Positions 26,559 to 36,342 are shown, counted from the first letter of the stretch. The stretch: 64,000 nt of DNA from Haloferax prahovense DSM 18310 (GCF_000336815.1 NZ_AOLG01000008.1:134686-198685); one strand, 5' to 3'. Numbers and translations: made by a program. The notes: generated by a model from the sequence alone, not told the origin.

Positions 26559-27302
26559 TCACTCGTGATACGTCGGCGCGGCCGTCTCGACCGCGGCCAC
26601 CGCGAGTGACTCGAACGTCGCCTCGTCGGGGACGACGGTCACGTCGATGCCGTGGGACGCCGCGGTGTCGCGGGTCGGCGGCCCGATTGTGCCGACGACG
26701 GCGTCGTTCAGGCCGGCGATGGCCTCCTCTCGGATACCTCGCTCCGCGGCGGCGTCGAGGAAGTGTTCGACCGTGAGCGACGAGGTAAAGAGGGCGGCTT
26801 CGAGGTCGCCGGCCGCGGCCAGTTCGGCCGACTTTCCCGCTCCCTCGGGGCGGACGAGGCGGTAGAGCACCGTTTCGTGGACGTCCGCGCCCGCGTCGCG
26901 CAGGCCGTCGGTGAGGACGGGACTGCCGTGGTCGCTCCGGGCGACTTCGACCGTCGCGCCGTCCACGTCGGGCGCGAGGTGGTCGACCAGTCCCGCCGAG
27001 GTGTACTCGTCGGGGACGCGGTCGACCGTCCAACCCGCGTCGCGGGCGGCGTCGGCGGTCGCGGGGCCGATGCAGCACAGCACCGCGTCGCCGGGTTCCC
27101 AGCCGTCGGCGGCGAGGAGTTCGACGCCGGTCTTGCTCGTTAGGACGACGAACTCGCCGGCCTCGGGCGTCGCGCCGGTCGGTTCGATTGCGAGCATCGG
27201 GTCGGGGACCGGGGTCGCGCCGAGCGAGTCGAGGAGTTCGACGGCGCGCTCGATGCGGTCGTCGTCGGGCCGGAAGACGGCCGCGCGGACCTGCTGGCTC
27301 AT
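26559..27302 (-). CDS. hemD: uroporphyrinogen-III synthase
   Basis: 247 residues. Cyclises and inverts ring D of hydroxymethylbilane to uroporphyrinogen III. The fold is poorly conserved, but VLTSKTGVELL (near 52), CCIGPATADAAR (near 75) and FTSSLTVEHFLDAA with GTIGPPTRDTA are the family's signature strands. The ATG overlaps the upstream cobA stop by four bases, in the same pathway. Confidence 0.93.
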   Translation of the reverse strand: MSQQVRAAVFRPDDDRIERAVELLDSLGATPVPDPMLAIEPTGATPEAGEFVVLTSKTGVELLAADGWEPGDAVLCCIGPATADAARDAGWTVDRVPDEYTSAGLVDHLAPDVDGATVEVARSDHGSPVLTDGLRDAGADVHETVLYRLVRPEGAGKSAELAAAGDLEAALFTSSLTVEHFLDAAAERGIREEAIAGLNDAVVGTIGPPTRDTAASHGIDVTVVPDEATFESLAVAAVETAAPTYHE

Positions 27303-28174
27303 TCGTCTCCTCCCGAACCTCCCGCGGTCGCGTCAGTCTCGGCGATGGCGTCCGCGCCGCCGCCCTGCAGGAACTGCTTCACGCGGTCGCGAGTCGCGGC
27401 GACCTCGCCGATGACGGTGATTGCGGGCGGTTCGATGTCGGCCTCGTCGCGCACGTCGACGATGGTGTCGAGGGTGCCGGTGGCGACGCGCATGTCGGGC
27501 CACGTGGCCCGCTCGATGAGGGCGACGGGCGTGTCGCCGTCCATCCCCGCCTCGCGGAGCTCGGCGGTGTACAGCGGGAGTTTGCCGACGCCCATGAGCA
27601 CGACGAGCGTCCCGCCGGTCGCGGCGAGCGCGTCCCAATCGACCGCTGACTCGTCTTTCGTCGGGTCCTCGTGGCCGGTGACGAACGACACCGACGAGAC
27701 GTGGTCGCGATGGGTGACGGGGATACCCGCCGCGCCGGCCCCGGCGACCGCCGAGGTGATGCCCGGCACGACTTCGAAGGGAATCCCGTTGTCGGCGAGG
27801 TGTTCCATCTCCTCGCCGCCGCGGCCGAAGACGAACGGGTCGCCGCCCTTCAGGCGCACCACGTCCTTGCCCTCGCGGGCGAGTTCGACCAGTCGGTTGT
27901 TCGTGTACTCCTGCGGGGTCCACTCGCCGCCGGCGCGCTTGCCCACGTCCTCGCGCTTGTCGGCCGGAATCATCCCGAGAATCTCCGGGCCGGGAAGCTT
28001 GTCGTGGAGGACCACGTCAGCCTCGTCGATGAGGCGGGCGGCCTTCATCGTCAGCAGTTCCGGGTCGCCCGGGCCGCTACCGACGAGGTGGACCGTGCCG
28101 ACGCCGTCGCCGTCGGTCGCGTCGCCGGTCGACCGTTCCTCCGCCGTCCCGGGTTCCGCGTCGTCGGCCGTCAT
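27299..28174 (-). CDS. cobA: uroporphyrinogen-III C-methyltransferase
   Basis: 291 residues. SAM-dependent methylation at C2 and C7 giving precorrin-2, the branch point to siroheme, cobalamin and the archaeal alternative heme route. Motifs: GSGPGDPELLTMKA (near 32-45), VRLKGGDPFVFGRGGEE and the PVTHRDH region. N-terminal 25 residues are low-complexity. One base after hemC and overlapping hemD by four, it is clearly operonic. Confidence 0.95.
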   Translation of the reverse strand: MTADDAEPGTAEERSTGDATDGDGVGTVHLVGSGPGDPELLTMKAARLIDEADVVLHDKLPGPEILGMIPADKREDVGKRAGGEWTPQEYTNNRLVELAREGKDVVRLKGGDPFVFGRGGEEMEHLADNGIPFEVVPGITSAVAGAGAAGIPVTHRDHVSSVSFVTGHEDPTKDESAVDWDALAATGGTLVVLMGVGKLPLYTAELREAGMDGDTPVALIERATWPDMRVATGTLDTIVDVRDEADIEPPAITVIGEVAATRDRVKQFLQGGGADAIAETDATAGGSGGDE

Positions 28175-28175
28175 C

Positions 28176-29267
28176 TCACTCCTCGGCCTCCTCGCGGGCG
28201 GCGTCGACTAACTGGCCGGCACCACGGTCGCGCAGGGCCGCCGCGAACTCGCGGGCGGCGTTAGCGTGGTTGCCGACGGGGAGGTCCCGAGAGGTCTTGA
28301 TGGACTCCGAGCCGTCCGTCGCGAGCACCTGCACGTCGACGTGGACGTGCTCGCCCTGCAGGAGGGCGTGGACCCCGACCGGGGCGATACAGCCGCCGCC
28401 GAGTTCGGCGAGAATGGTCCGCTCGACGGTCGTCTCGACGCGGGTCCGCGGGTGGTCGAGTTTGTCGCGGATGAGGTCGATGACCTCCGAGTCTGCGGCG
28501 GTCACGGCGATGGCCCCCTGTCCGGGCGCGGGGACGAACGTCGTCCGCGGCAGGCGCTCGTAGTTCACCTTCTCCGAGAGCCCGCTGCGCTTGAGTCCCG
28601 CCTCTGCGAGGACGATGGCGTCGTACTCGGTTTCGACCTTCCGACCGAGCGCCTGCCGTTCGAGCTCGGTGAGCCCCTCGAACCACTCGTCTGCGGTCTC
28701 GTCGAACGCCTCTTCGTGGTCGGTCTTGCCCTTCTTCTCTTGCCGTTCTTTGTCGTTTTCGACGCGGGCCTCGTGTTCGCGCTGGAGGTGCGTCGCCAGC
28801 AGTTTCTCGATGCGGGTGTCGACGTTGCCCCGGAGCGGTTCGACTTCGAGGTCGTCGCGGTAGTTCAGCAGTTGGGCCTGCCGGCGGAGCGACGACGTGC
28901 CGACGACGGCTCCCTCCGGCAGGTCGTCGATGCCGTGGCCCTCTGCCGTGACGAGCACGTCGCCGGCGGGCGCGCGCTCGGGAACGCCCGCGACGACGAG
29001 GTCGGCGGGCTTCTCGGTCGGCATGTCCTTCATCGAGTGGACCGCGGCGTCGACCTCGCCGTCGAGGACGCGCTCGTCGAGCGCGCGGACGAACGCGCCG
29101 GTCTTGCCCAGTCGGTGGATGAGTTCGTCCTGAATCCGGTCGCCCGTGGTCTCGACTTCGACGAGTTCGACGTCGAGTCGGCGGCCCGCGAGCGCCCCCT
29201 GCACGCTCGCGGCCTGCGCGCGAGCGAGCGCCGACCCTCGCGTCGCCAAGCGAAGTGTTGTAGTCAT
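28176..29267 (-). CDS. hemC: hydroxymethylbilane synthase
   Basis: 363 residues from the ATG at 29267. Polymerises four porphobilinogens using a dipyrromethane cofactor linked to Cys292 (GGGCIAPVG). Other motifs: RLATRGSALARAQA (6-19), VHSMKDMPTE (76-85), GTSSLRRQAQL (123-133). Longer than the usual ~310 because of a charged insertion at about 158-215 (rich in E, K, D). First gene of the hemC-cobA-hemD-MFS operon; a CTTTTCAA box lies about 30 bases upstream. Confidence 0.96.
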   Translation of the reverse strand: MTTTLRLATRGSALARAQAASVQGALAGRRLDVELVEVETTGDRIQDELIHRLGKTGAFVRALDERVLDGEVDAAVHSMKDMPTEKPADLVVAGVPERAPAGDVLVTAEGHGIDDLPEGAVVGTSSLRRQAQLLNYRDDLEVEPLRGNVDTRIEKLLATHLQREHEARVENDKERQEKKGKTDHEEAFDETADEWFEGLTELERQALGRKVETEYDAIVLAEAGLKRSGLSEKVNYERLPRTTFVPAPGQGAIAVTAADSEVIDLIRDKLDHPRTRVETTVERTILAELGGGCIAPVGVHALLQGEHVHVDVQVLATDGSESIKTSRDLPVGNHANAAREFAAALRDRGAGQLVDAAREEAEE

Positions 29268-29373
29268 ACGCGTCAGTCCGGCCCCCGCGTTGAAAAGCCC
29301 TCCAGTTCGCTCCCGCGCGCCGGGTCGAATCCGAACGGAAGACCGATACAGTCCCCGTGCGACGACCCGGACG

Positions 29374-29763
29374 ATGCCCTCCCTCGATTCGGTCGTCCGG
29401 CAGGTCGGCGACCTCGTCGTCGTCGCGCTCCTCCTGTTCGGCCTGACTTCGGTCGTCGCGCCCCTCGACCTGCTCCTCTCGGCGCTCGGCGTCGAACCCC
29501 CGTGGTTCGCCGGCCTCGCCGCGGCCGCGCTCGTCGCACTCGCGCTCCTCCTCGCGCGCCCGCTCCGCCTCCGCCTCGTCGCCCGCGTCTGGGGTATCGG
29601 CCTCGTCGTGACCGCCGTCTGGATTCCGCTGTTGGTCCTCTTCGAACTCCAGGGGAACCCGGTCGGCATCCTCGTCTCGTGGGCGGTCTGTCTCGGCGTC
29701 GGCGTCGCCCTGACCTATCCGCCGCTGTGGCGGGCGGCCGAGGCGCGACTGCGGGCCGAGTGA
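29374..29763 (+). CDS. small membrane protein (129 aa)
   Basis: Four hydrophobic segments fill most of the protein (about 12-33, 42-61, 66-90, 95-116). No charged catalytic motifs. Starts at the ATG at 29374, divergent from hemC with about 106 bases between. Family not recognised with confidence; it looks like a haloarchaeal membrane DUF. Confidence 0.75.
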   Translation: MPSLDSVVRQVGDLVVVALLLFGLTSVVAPLDLLLSALGVEPPWFAGLAAAALVALALLLARPLRLRLVARVWGIGLVVTAVWIPLLVLFELQGNPVGILVSWAVCLGVGVALTYPPLWRAAEARLRAE

Positions 29764-29847
29764 CCGGGTTCGCGCCGGGTCGCAGTCACGGCGAGTGACT
29801 CTCGCTCGCACGGCCGAATCGCGCCCGTATCGAAGTGCCGAACAGTT

Positions 29848-30054
29848 ATGCGCCTCCGCGGCGACGCCTCCGACGTGAACAGGTCCGTCCGTCTCGCGCT
29901 CACCTTCGGCGTCGCGTTCGTCGTCGCGCTCCCGCTCGGATTCATCTTCGCGCCGGACCCGACGGGGGTCGTCCCGCTTTTCCTCACCGTCGGACTGGCC
30001 GCCGTCTTCGGACTCCCGGCGTACCTCGGGCTCTCTCGGGCGATCGCGTCGTAA
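29848..30054 (+). CDS. small membrane protein (68 aa)
   Basis: Two hydrophobic segments, residues 15-35 and 41-62, joined by a short APDPTG turn; likely a helical hairpin in the membrane. GC3-rich codon use supports a real gene. An internal GTG at residue 10 is an alternative start. It ends 36 bases before the convergent hemL stop. Function unknown. Confidence 0.68.
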   Translation: MRLRGDASDVNRSVRLALTFGVAFVVALPLGFIFAPDPTGVVPLFLTVGLAAVFGLPAYLGLSRAIAS

Positions 30055-30090
30055 AAAAGCTCCTTCGGCGGGTCGCAGGGCGGGACGCGC

Positions 30091-31428
30091 CTACAGCGCT
30101 TGCTTGTACGCTTCCAGCGTCTCCTCGATGTCCTCGTCGGTGTGGGCGTAGGAGACGAACTGCGACTCGAACTGGTTCGCCGTGAGGAACACGCCCTGGT
30201 CTTTCATCTCCTGCCAGAAGACGCGCTCCCAGCGGTCGGTCTCCGCTTTCGACACGTCCGCGCCGGTCTTCGGGCAGACGTCGTAGTTGGGACACGACTC
30301 GACCTGCGCGCAGCCGTCGGCGCAGGCGTCGGCGCGCTCGGCCGTCCCGTGGCGCGTGAACACCGTCTTGAACATCGAGTCCGTGCCGACGACGGTGTAC
30401 TCGGGGGCCTGGTCTTCGAGGATGTCCGTGATGCCCGACCGAAGCTTCTCGCCGAGGCGGTCGACGTGTCCGTACACGTCGTTTTCCGCGGCGTACTTCA
30501 GGTACTCGTGGCCCGCGGCCATCGTGACCGGATGGCCCGAGAAGGTTCCCGACTGGAACACGTCGCCGCCGGGGGGGAACTGCTCGACGAGTTCGGCCTT
30601 CCCGCCGACCGCGCCGACGGGGAAGCCGCCGCCGATAATCTTTCCGAACGTCGTGAGGTCGGGCGTGACGCCGAACTTGCCTTGGGCGCACTGGAGGCCG
30701 CCGACGCGGAAGCCGGTGATAACCTCGTCGAAGATGAGGAGCGCGCCGTGCTCTTCGGTGACGTCGCGGAGGGCTTCGAGGTAGCCGTCGACGGGGTGGA
30801 CGATACCCGTGTTCGCCAGAATCGGCTCGGTCAGCACCGCGGCGATGTCCTCGCCGTGTTCCTCGAACACCTCGCGGACCGTCTCCTCGTCGTTGAACGG
30901 GACGGGGATGGTGTGTTCGGCGAACGAGGAGGGGATGCCGGGCGTCGAGGGCTTCGCGTTCCCGGGGCCGCCCTCGACGAGCGTGGACTCCTGTGCGCCG
31001 TGGTAGCCGCCCTGCATGACGACGATTTTGTCGCGGCCGGTGACGCCGCGGGCGAGGCGGACCGCCGAGACGGTCGCCTCCGTGCCGGAGTTGACGAACC
31101 GCAGCATCTCGACGGAGGGGACGTGTCGCGCGACGAACTCGGCGTGTTCGACCTCGATTTCGGTCGGCGCGCCGTACATCGGCCCGGCCGCGGCGTGCTT
31201 CTGGACCGCCGACTGGACGGGTTCGGGGGCGTCGTGGCCGTAGAGGAGCGGCCCGTAGCCCAGCACGTAGTCGATGTAGCGGTTCCCGTCGGCGTCGATG
31301 ACGTGCGCGCCGTCGCCGCGCTCGACGAAGAACGGGTACGGTTGCGTCGCCCGGACCGAGGAGTTCACGCCGCCCGCGAGCACGGACAGCGCGCGGTCGT
31401 ACAGCGCCCTTGACTCGTCGTGGTTCAT
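30091..31428 (-). CDS. hemL: glutamate-1-semialdehyde 2,1-aminomutase
   Basis: 445 residues, family length plus a small insert. PLP enzyme making 5-aminolevulinate in the C5 route. PLP-lysine in [11 protein letters not shown] (Lys263), cofactor Asp in [13 protein letters not shown]-terminal [11 protein letters not shown] (17-27). Residues about 362-392 hold an unusual four-cysteine segment (Cys369, 373, 379, 385). Supplies HemB (36686-37669) and the hemC operon, both in this window. Confidence 0.96.
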   Translation of the reverse strand: MNHDESRALYDRALSVLAGGVNSSVRATQPYPFFVERGDGAHVIDADGNRYIDYVLGYGPLLYGHDAPEPVQSAVQKHAAAGPMYGAPTEIEVEHAEFVARHVPSVEMLRFVNSGTEATVSAVRLARGVTGRDKIVVMQGGYHGAQESTLVEGGPGNAKPSTPGIPSSFAEHTIPVPFNDEETVREVFEEHGEDIAAVLTEPILANTGIVHPVDGYLEALRDVTEEHGALLIFDEVITGFRVGGLQCAQGKFGVTPDLTTFGKIIGGGFPVGAVGGKAELVEQFPPGGDVFQSGTFSGHPVTMAAGHEYLKYAAENDVYGHVDRLGEKLRSGITDILEDQAPEYTVVGTDSMFKTVFTRHGTAERADACADGCAQVESCPNYDVCPKTGADVSKAETDRWERVFWQEMKDQGVFLTANQFESQFVSYAHTDEDIEETLEAYKQAL

Positions 31429-31553
31429 GCGCGCCGGTTCGACCGCTCGCGGGAAAGACCTTACTGGGTCGGCCGCACCTGCCACCGGCGAACCAGTAGA
31501 CGACACGGCCGGCATGAACTGTCGGGTGTCGGGACTGCGGCGCCCACCGAGAC

Positions 31554-32261
31554 CTACCTCGCCGTCCCGTCGGCGGCGGCCTCAGCGCCGTCGGCGTCGT
31601 CGGCCTTCTCCACCGACCCGGCCAGGAGCAGTCCGACCGCGTCGTTGAGCGCGTGGATGCAGGCGAGCGCGACCACGTCGCGCACGAGGAGGTACACGAC
31701 CGTCGTCAGGAGCGCGGGGACGGCGATTCTGGCGACCGCGCCGCGCTCCCAGCCGACGGCGTGGCTCGCGGTGAACGCGGCGAACGAGACGCCGCCCGCG
31801 AGAAGCGGGCTGCCGGTGAGTTCGAGGAGCCGCTCGACGGCGTAGCCGTGGAACAGCACTTGCTCCGTGACGCCGGCGGTCCCGGCCACGAAGAGCCGGT
31901 GTCTGACCGACAGCGAGGCCAGTCCGGTCATCCCCTCGTCGAGGCCGCCCACGCCGAGTCGGTCGAAGACGGGCGTCGTCACCGCGTTCGCGGCGAACAG
32001 GAGGAAGACGCCGCCGCCGACCACCGCGACGAACGCGAGGGGGTCCAGCGAGCGGCCGGTCATCGAGGACAGCGGTCGCCCCTCGACGACGAGGACGTAG
32101 CCGCACAGGAGGGCGAAGACGGCCCACTTGTTCGCGTCGCTGACGAGGAGGTCGGCGCGGAGGTCGTCGGGTTCGGAGAGGTACCGGTCAGCGAGCAGTC
32201 CGGCGACTGCCATTCCGAACAGCGCGACCGCGAGTCCGCCGAGGACCGCGACAGTCACCAC
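31554..32261 (-). CDS. CPBP-family intramembrane protease-like protein
   Basis: 235 residues with about seven hydrophobic segments. Motif 1 reads TEQVLFHG (132-139) instead of the usual EExxxR-type EExxFRG; motif 2 FTASH (163-167) and motif 4 HALND (203-207) are intact. These polar residues in membrane helices form the glutamic-protease/CAAX site. Starts with GTG; the C-terminus is an Asp/Ala-rich tail. Substrate unknown; activity uncertain because of the changed motif 1. Confidence 0.8.
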   Translation of the reverse strand: MVTVAVLGGLAVALFGMAVAGLLADRYLSEPDDLRADLLVSDANKWAVFALLCGYVLVVEGRPLSSMTGRSLDPLAFVAVVGGGVFLLFAANAVTTPVFDRLGVGGLDEGMTGLASLSVRHRLFVAGTAGVTEQVLFHGYAVERLLELTGSPLLAGGVSFAAFTASHAVGWERGAVARIAVPALLTTVVYLLVRDVVALACIHALNDAVGLLLAGSVEKADDADGAEAAADGTAR

Positions 32262-32441
32262 GTGGAGCCACCGCTCATCGTCACGACGCTCGGTGCGGAG
32301 CGGAAAAACGGTTTCGCGTGGGTTCGGCTCTCGCCCCGCGAGGGGCCACCGGTACGTTCGACCGAACCGATATAACCCCGTCGCCGGTCGGAGCGACGGG
32401 CGTGGGGACGGTACGAGGACCGCCGACAGAGAACGAGCGGC

Positions 32442-32813
32442 TCAGACCGCGTCGCGTCCGGTCTTGCCGGTGCGGACTTGGACGGCGCTCTCGACGGGGA
32501 AGGTGAACACCTTCCCGTCGCCTTTCTCGCCCGTGTGGGCGGCGTCGGCGATGGCGTCGACCACGTCGTCGGCCGGGATGTCGGCGACGACGCACTCGAC
32601 TTTGACCTTCTGGTGGAGGTCGACGGTGTACTCCTCGCCGCGCCACTGGCTCTTTTTCGCGGGCTGAGAGCCGCGGCCGGAGACGTTGGTGACGGTCAGC
32701 GACGGCGCGCCGATTTCGGCGAGCGCGGTCTTCACGTCGGAGAGCTTGTCGGGGCGGATAACGGCCATGACGAGCTTGATGTCGCCGTCGTTCGGAAGGT
32801 CGGAATCACTCAT
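32442..32813 (-). CDS. glnK: P-II nitrogen regulatory protein GlnK, copy 1
   Basis: 123 residues. Trimeric sensor of 2-oxoglutarate and ADP/ATP that plugs AmtB channels. T-loop with Tyr62 (RGEEYTVDL; equivalent to Tyr51), B-loop [10 protein letters not shown] (94-103), C-loop RTGK (114-117). The Tyr46 position is Trp57. Three bases after amt1, so each transporter has its own GlnK. An N-terminal extension of about 9 residues is absent from copy 2. Confidence 0.96.
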   Translation of the reverse strand: MSDSDLPNDGDIKLVMAVIRPDKLSDVKTALAEIGAPSLTVTNVSGRGSQPAKKSQWRGEEYTVDLHQKVKVECVVADIPADDVVDAIADAAHTGEKGDGKVFTFPVESAVQVRTGKTGRDAV

Positions 32814-32816
32814 AAC

Positions 32817-34187
32817 TCAGTCCTCCCGGCCCGTCGTCATGAATCCATCCCCGCTCGGGACGCCGGAGCCGTCGGTGCGGATGCCGGTGTCGGCGTCGGG
32901 CGAACCGAACTCGGGGTAGGTGTCGACGCCGTGTTCGGCGGTGTCGAGCCCCTCGCGTTCGTGGTCCGAGGAGACGCGGACCTGTCCGATGGCCCGGAAG
33001 CCGCCGAAGACGACTGCGGTCGCGGCGAACGTCCAGACGGCGATGACGCCGACGCCGATGACCTGCGGGACGGCGAGCGAGACGAAGGACGCGCCGTCGT
33101 GCCACAGCGGGACGGCGAACACGGGGTAGAGGAGCGCACCGAGGATGCCCGCGGAACCGTGAACGGGGAAGACCGCGCACACGTCGTCGATGTGGAGGCG
33201 CTTTTCGACGAACTCGAAGACGACCGGGAGCTGTGCGCCGGCGAGGAGGCCGACGGCCAGCGCGCCCGGCCAGACGATGTCGTCCGCGATGGCGGTGACG
33301 CCGACGAGCCCGGCGAGGAGGCCGTTTGCGACGTAGAGCGTGTCGACCTTGCCGGTCTTGTACATGGCGACGCCGCCCGCGCCGATTGCGCCGGCGGCCA
33401 TGCCGAGAGTCGTCACGAGGGCGACGCGGCCGACGTAGGCGAAGGAGCCGAGCGTGACCGCGCCGTCGGCGTACGCGAGGGGCGCGGCGGCGGTGCCGAC
33501 GTTGAAGCCGTACCAGCCGAACGCGAGGATGAGCGTGCCGAGGACGGCGAACGTGATGGAGTGGCCGGGAATGACGTTCGCCGTGCCGTCGGGCTTGAAG
33601 CGGTTCATGCGTGGGCCGATAATCCACGCCGCGGTGAGGCCGGCGATGCCGCCCATGCCGTGGACGATCATGCCGCCCGCGAAGTCGTGGAAGCCGAGGG
33701 CGTCGAGGAAGCCGCCGCCCCAGGTGAAGCCGACGACGACGGGGTAGATGACGCCCGCGATGAGGATGGTGTACGTGAGGTACGCCCGGAGCCGGGCGCG
33801 GCCCGCCACGGCACCGGAGACGATGGTGGCGGCGGTCATGGCGAAGACGGCTCCGAACAGCCAGTCAACCCACGCCGTCGTCGCCGAGGCGTCGGGCGCG
33901 TAGAGGCTCATGAACGCCCCAGAAATCGTCGTCGCGGGACCGCCGGTGAAGGCGGCGACGATGGACGACACCGCCGCGCCGAGCAGGAAGAACACGATGA
34001 CGCCGATACTCCACGTCAGCAGGTTCTTGGTCAGTTGGTTGGCGACGTTCTTCGCGCGGACCTGCCCGGCTTCGAGCATGGCGAAGCCGGCGTGCATGAA
34101 GAAGATGAGGAACGTGACCGTGAGGACCCACACGAGGTTCACGCCCTCGACGACCGAAGCGAGGTCGGCCTGCAGGGGTGTCAACAT
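32817..34187 (-). CDS. amt: ammonium transporter, copy 1
   Basis: 456 residues with about 11 membrane helices; conducts NH3/NH4+ inward. Amt signatures: [19 protein letters not shown] (about 29-47) and the pore-histidine region DFAGGMIVHGMGG (near 166-178). The cytoplasmic tail carries a REGLDTAEHGVDTYPEF block, also present in copy 2, likely the GlnK contact region. The start is supported by GGAGGA six bases before the ATG. Operon amt-glnK. Confidence 0.96.
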   Translation of the reverse strand: MLTPLQADLASVVEGVNLVWVLTVTFLIFFMHAGFAMLEAGQVRAKNVANQLTKNLLTWSIGVIVFFLLGAAVSSIVAAFTGGPATTISGAFMSLYAPDASATTAWVDWLFGAVFAMTAATIVSGAVAGRARLRAYLTYTILIAGVIYPVVVGFTWGGGFLDALGFHDFAGGMIVHGMGGIAGLTAAWIIGPRMNRFKPDGTANVIPGHSITFAVLGTLILAFGWYGFNVGTAAAPLAYADGAVTLGSFAYVGRVALVTTLGMAAGAIGAGGVAMYKTGKVDTLYVANGLLAGLVGVTAIADDIVWPGALAVGLLAGAQLPVVFEFVEKRLHIDDVCAVFPVHGSAGILGALLYPVFAVPLWHDGASFVSLAVPQVIGVGVIAVWTFAATAVVFGGFRAIGQVRVSSDHEREGLDTAEHGVDTYPEFGSPDADTGIRTDGSGVPSGDGFMTTGRED

Positions 34188-34567
34188 ACGATTCCTCCGG
34201 CGAACAGTTCGAGCTGTGAAGTTGGACAGTCGTTCATATTGGTGCTCGATTCGCGACCGAATGTCTCGCGAACCATGAGAGATGCTATCTACAGACGTTC
34301 ATATAACGGTTCGCGTTGACAAATGACCACAAAAAGACGTTCTGAGAGACGTATGTCCGATATAGGATGAAGTATGTGTTGTATAAGGACGTAAGGCTAG
34401 CACTCAGTAAACAAATGTTGCCACGTAATCCGACGAATGTAGTGTAGAATTAGTAATAGGAATAGTTCGGGGGCGTTCATCGAACCCCAGTCGGGTGCGC
34501 ACTCACGCGGGCCGCGGCGGGAGTGGCAAACAGAGACGTCGAGCCGGTTTCGGTCGCAGGTGCGCGC
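34188..34567. other. 380-base intergenic region between the ammonium modules
   Basis: AT-rich (notably 34290-34450) compared with flanking genes. It holds the SD and probable promoter of amt copy 1, several TATA-like words (TCATATAACG, CGATATAGGAT, GTATAAGG) and the 3' end of the glnK copy 2 transcript. No coding region recognised. Confidence 0.6.
34193..34198 (-). promoter_or_regulatory. Shine-Dalgarno site of amt copy 1
   Basis: GGAGGA on the coding strand, five bases before the ATG. A clear SD is uncommon among the leaderless genes here and implies a 5' leader. A TATA-like CAATATGA lies about 50 bases before the ATG. Confidence 0.55.
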
Positions 34568-34927
34568 TCAGACTGCCGGGTTGCCCTCCTTGCCGGTGCG
34601 GACTTGGACGGCGCTCTCGACGGGGAGGACGAACACCTTTCCGTCGCCTTTCTCGCCCGTGTGGGCGGACTCAGCGATGGCCTCGACCACGTCGTCGACG
34701 GGAATATCGGCGACGACGCACTCGACTTTGACCTTCTGGTGGAGGTCCACGGTGTACTCCTCGCCGCGCCACTGGCCCTTCTTCGCGGGCTGAGAGCCGC
34801 GGCCGGAGACGTTGGTGACGGTCAGCGACGGCGCGCCCGCCTCGGCGAGCGCGGTCTTCACGTCGGAGAGCTTGTCGGGGCGGATGATGGCCATCACCAT
34901 CTTGATTCCCTGTTCTTCGTCGCTCAT
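34568..34927 (-). CDS. glnK: P-II nitrogen regulatory protein GlnK, copy 2
   Basis: 119 residues, nearly the same protein as copy 1 over the core; the coding sequences share a perfect 56-base run (34782-34837 versus 32656-32711). Same Tyr in [10 protein letters not shown]-loop [10 protein letters not shown] and C-loop RTGK. Its ATG overlaps the amt copy 2 stop by four bases, so translation is coupled to its transporter. Confidence 0.96.
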   Translation of the reverse strand: MSDEEQGIKMVMAIIRPDKLSDVKTALAEAGAPSLTVTNVSGRGSQPAKKGQWRGEEYTVDLHQKVKVECVVADIPVDDVVEAIAESAHTGEKGDGKVFVLPVESAVQVRTGKEGNPAV

Positions 34928-36327
34928 TGGCTGTCACCTCCGTTGGCTTCGACAGCTTCGTCTTCCTCGACGCCGCCGTCGGTGCGCACGTCGCTGCCGC
35001 CGTCGGTCGCCGTGGGCGAGCCGAGTGCGCCGTCGGGACCGGCGTCGCCGACGAATTCGGGGTAGACCGAGACGCCGTGTTCGCCGACGTCGAGGCCTTC
35101 GACTTCCTCTTCTTCCGAGACGCGGAGGCCGAAGGCGGCGTCCGCGATGGCGAAGACGACCGCCGAGGCGAGGATGGTCCACGCGGCGATGACGACCACG
35201 CCGATGACCTGCATCGCGAGCTGGGTTCCGGAGAAGCCGCTCACCGCGAAGACGGGAATGAGTGCCGTGCCGACCGCGCCCGCGACGCCGTGGACGGCGA
35301 AGACGCCACACACGTCGTCGATTTTGAGCGAGTCGACGGTCCAGCGGTACGCCGGCAGGACGATTGCGCCGCCGAGCGCGCCGAGGATGAGACCGCCCCA
35401 CCACGTGACGTGGGGGACGGCGCCGGTGACTGCGACGAGACCGGCGAGCAGGCCGTTGGCCATCCAGAGGGGGTCGGGCTTGCCCTGGTAGCTCGTCGAG
35501 ACGATCATCGCGGCGACCGCGCCGGCGCCCATGCCGAGGGTCGTCACGAGGGCGACGCGACCGAGCGCGGCACCCATGAACTCCAGACCGCCGCTTTCGG
35601 TGGTCGCGAGGACCGTCGCCTGCGTGCCGACGTTGAAGCCGTACCAGCCGAACGCGAGGATGAGCGTGCCGAGGACGGCGAGCAGCATCGAGTGGCCCGG
35701 GATGGGCTGGCTGTCGCCGTTGGCGTCGAAGCGACCCTTACGCGGGCCGACCATCTTCGCGCCGACGAGGCCGGCGATGCCGCCGCACATGTGGACGACG
35801 GTCGCGCCGGCGAAGTCGAGGTAGCCGACGCCGAGGGCGGCACCGATGTAACCGCTCCCCGAGAGGAGGCCACCGGACCACGTCATGCCCTGCACGACGG
35901 GGTAGATGAGCCCGGTGATGGTGGCCGCGAAGACGATGTACGCGCGGAAGTCCATGCGTTCTGCGACCGCGCCGGAGACGATGGTGGCGGCGGTCATGGC
36001 GAAGACGGCTCCGAAGAGCCAGTCAATCCACGCGCCGGAGTCGCCGATGTACGAGAACGCGGCGGCGACGTCGAAGCCGCCGGGCGACGTGAGGCCGCCG
36101 ACGATTGTCGCGACCCCCGCGCCGACGAGGAAGTAGACGAGCACGCCGAGCGCCCAGTCGGTCATGTTCTTCATCAGTACGTTGCCCACGTTCTTCGCGC
36201 GTACCTGCCCTGCCTCTAAGAGCGCGAAGCCCGGCTGCATGAAGAAGATGAGGAACGAGACGACGAGGATCCAGACGTAGTTGACCCCCTGTGCGATAAC
36301 GCTCGGGTCGACCTGTAGTGGAATCAC
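34924..36327 (-). CDS. amt: ammonium transporter, copy 2
   Basis: 467 residues from a GTG at 36327, which aligns with the start of copy 1 (MIPLQVD versus MLTPLQAD) and has GGGGTGG just upstream; an ATG at 36342 is the alternative. Amt signature [19 protein letters not shown] and pore region [13 protein letters not shown]. Tail motif [17 protein letters not shown] parallels copy 1. The two Amt proteins are clearly paralogous but much more diverged than their GlnKs. Confidence 0.95.
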   Translation of the reverse strand: MIPLQVDPSVIAQGVNYVWILVVSFLIFFMQPGFALLEAGQVRAKNVGNVLMKNMTDWALGVLVYFLVGAGVATIVGGLTSPGGFDVAAAFSYIGDSGAWIDWLFGAVFAMTAATIVSGAVAERMDFRAYIVFAATITGLIYPVVQGMTWSGGLLSGSGYIGAALGVGYLDFAGATVVHMCGGIAGLVGAKMVGPRKGRFDANGDSQPIPGHSMLLAVLGTLILAFGWYGFNVGTQATVLATTESGGLEFMGAALGRVALVTTLGMGAGAVAAMIVSTSYQGKPDPLWMANGLLAGLVAVTGAVPHVTWWGGLILGALGGAIVLPAYRWTVDSLKIDDVCGVFAVHGVAGAVGTALIPVFAVSGFSGTQLAMQVIGVVVIAAWTILASAVVFAIADAAFGLRVSEEEEVEGLDVGEHGVSVYPEFVGDAGPDGALGSPTATDGGSDVRTDGGVEEDEAVEANGGDSQ

Positions 36328-36342
36328 GACTGCCCACCCCAT

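Noticed and set aside
32442-36327. Tandem duplication of a whole amt-glnK segment as an assembly artefact
   Set aside because: The Amt copies are clearly different proteins and the intergenic sequences differ, so both modules are real.
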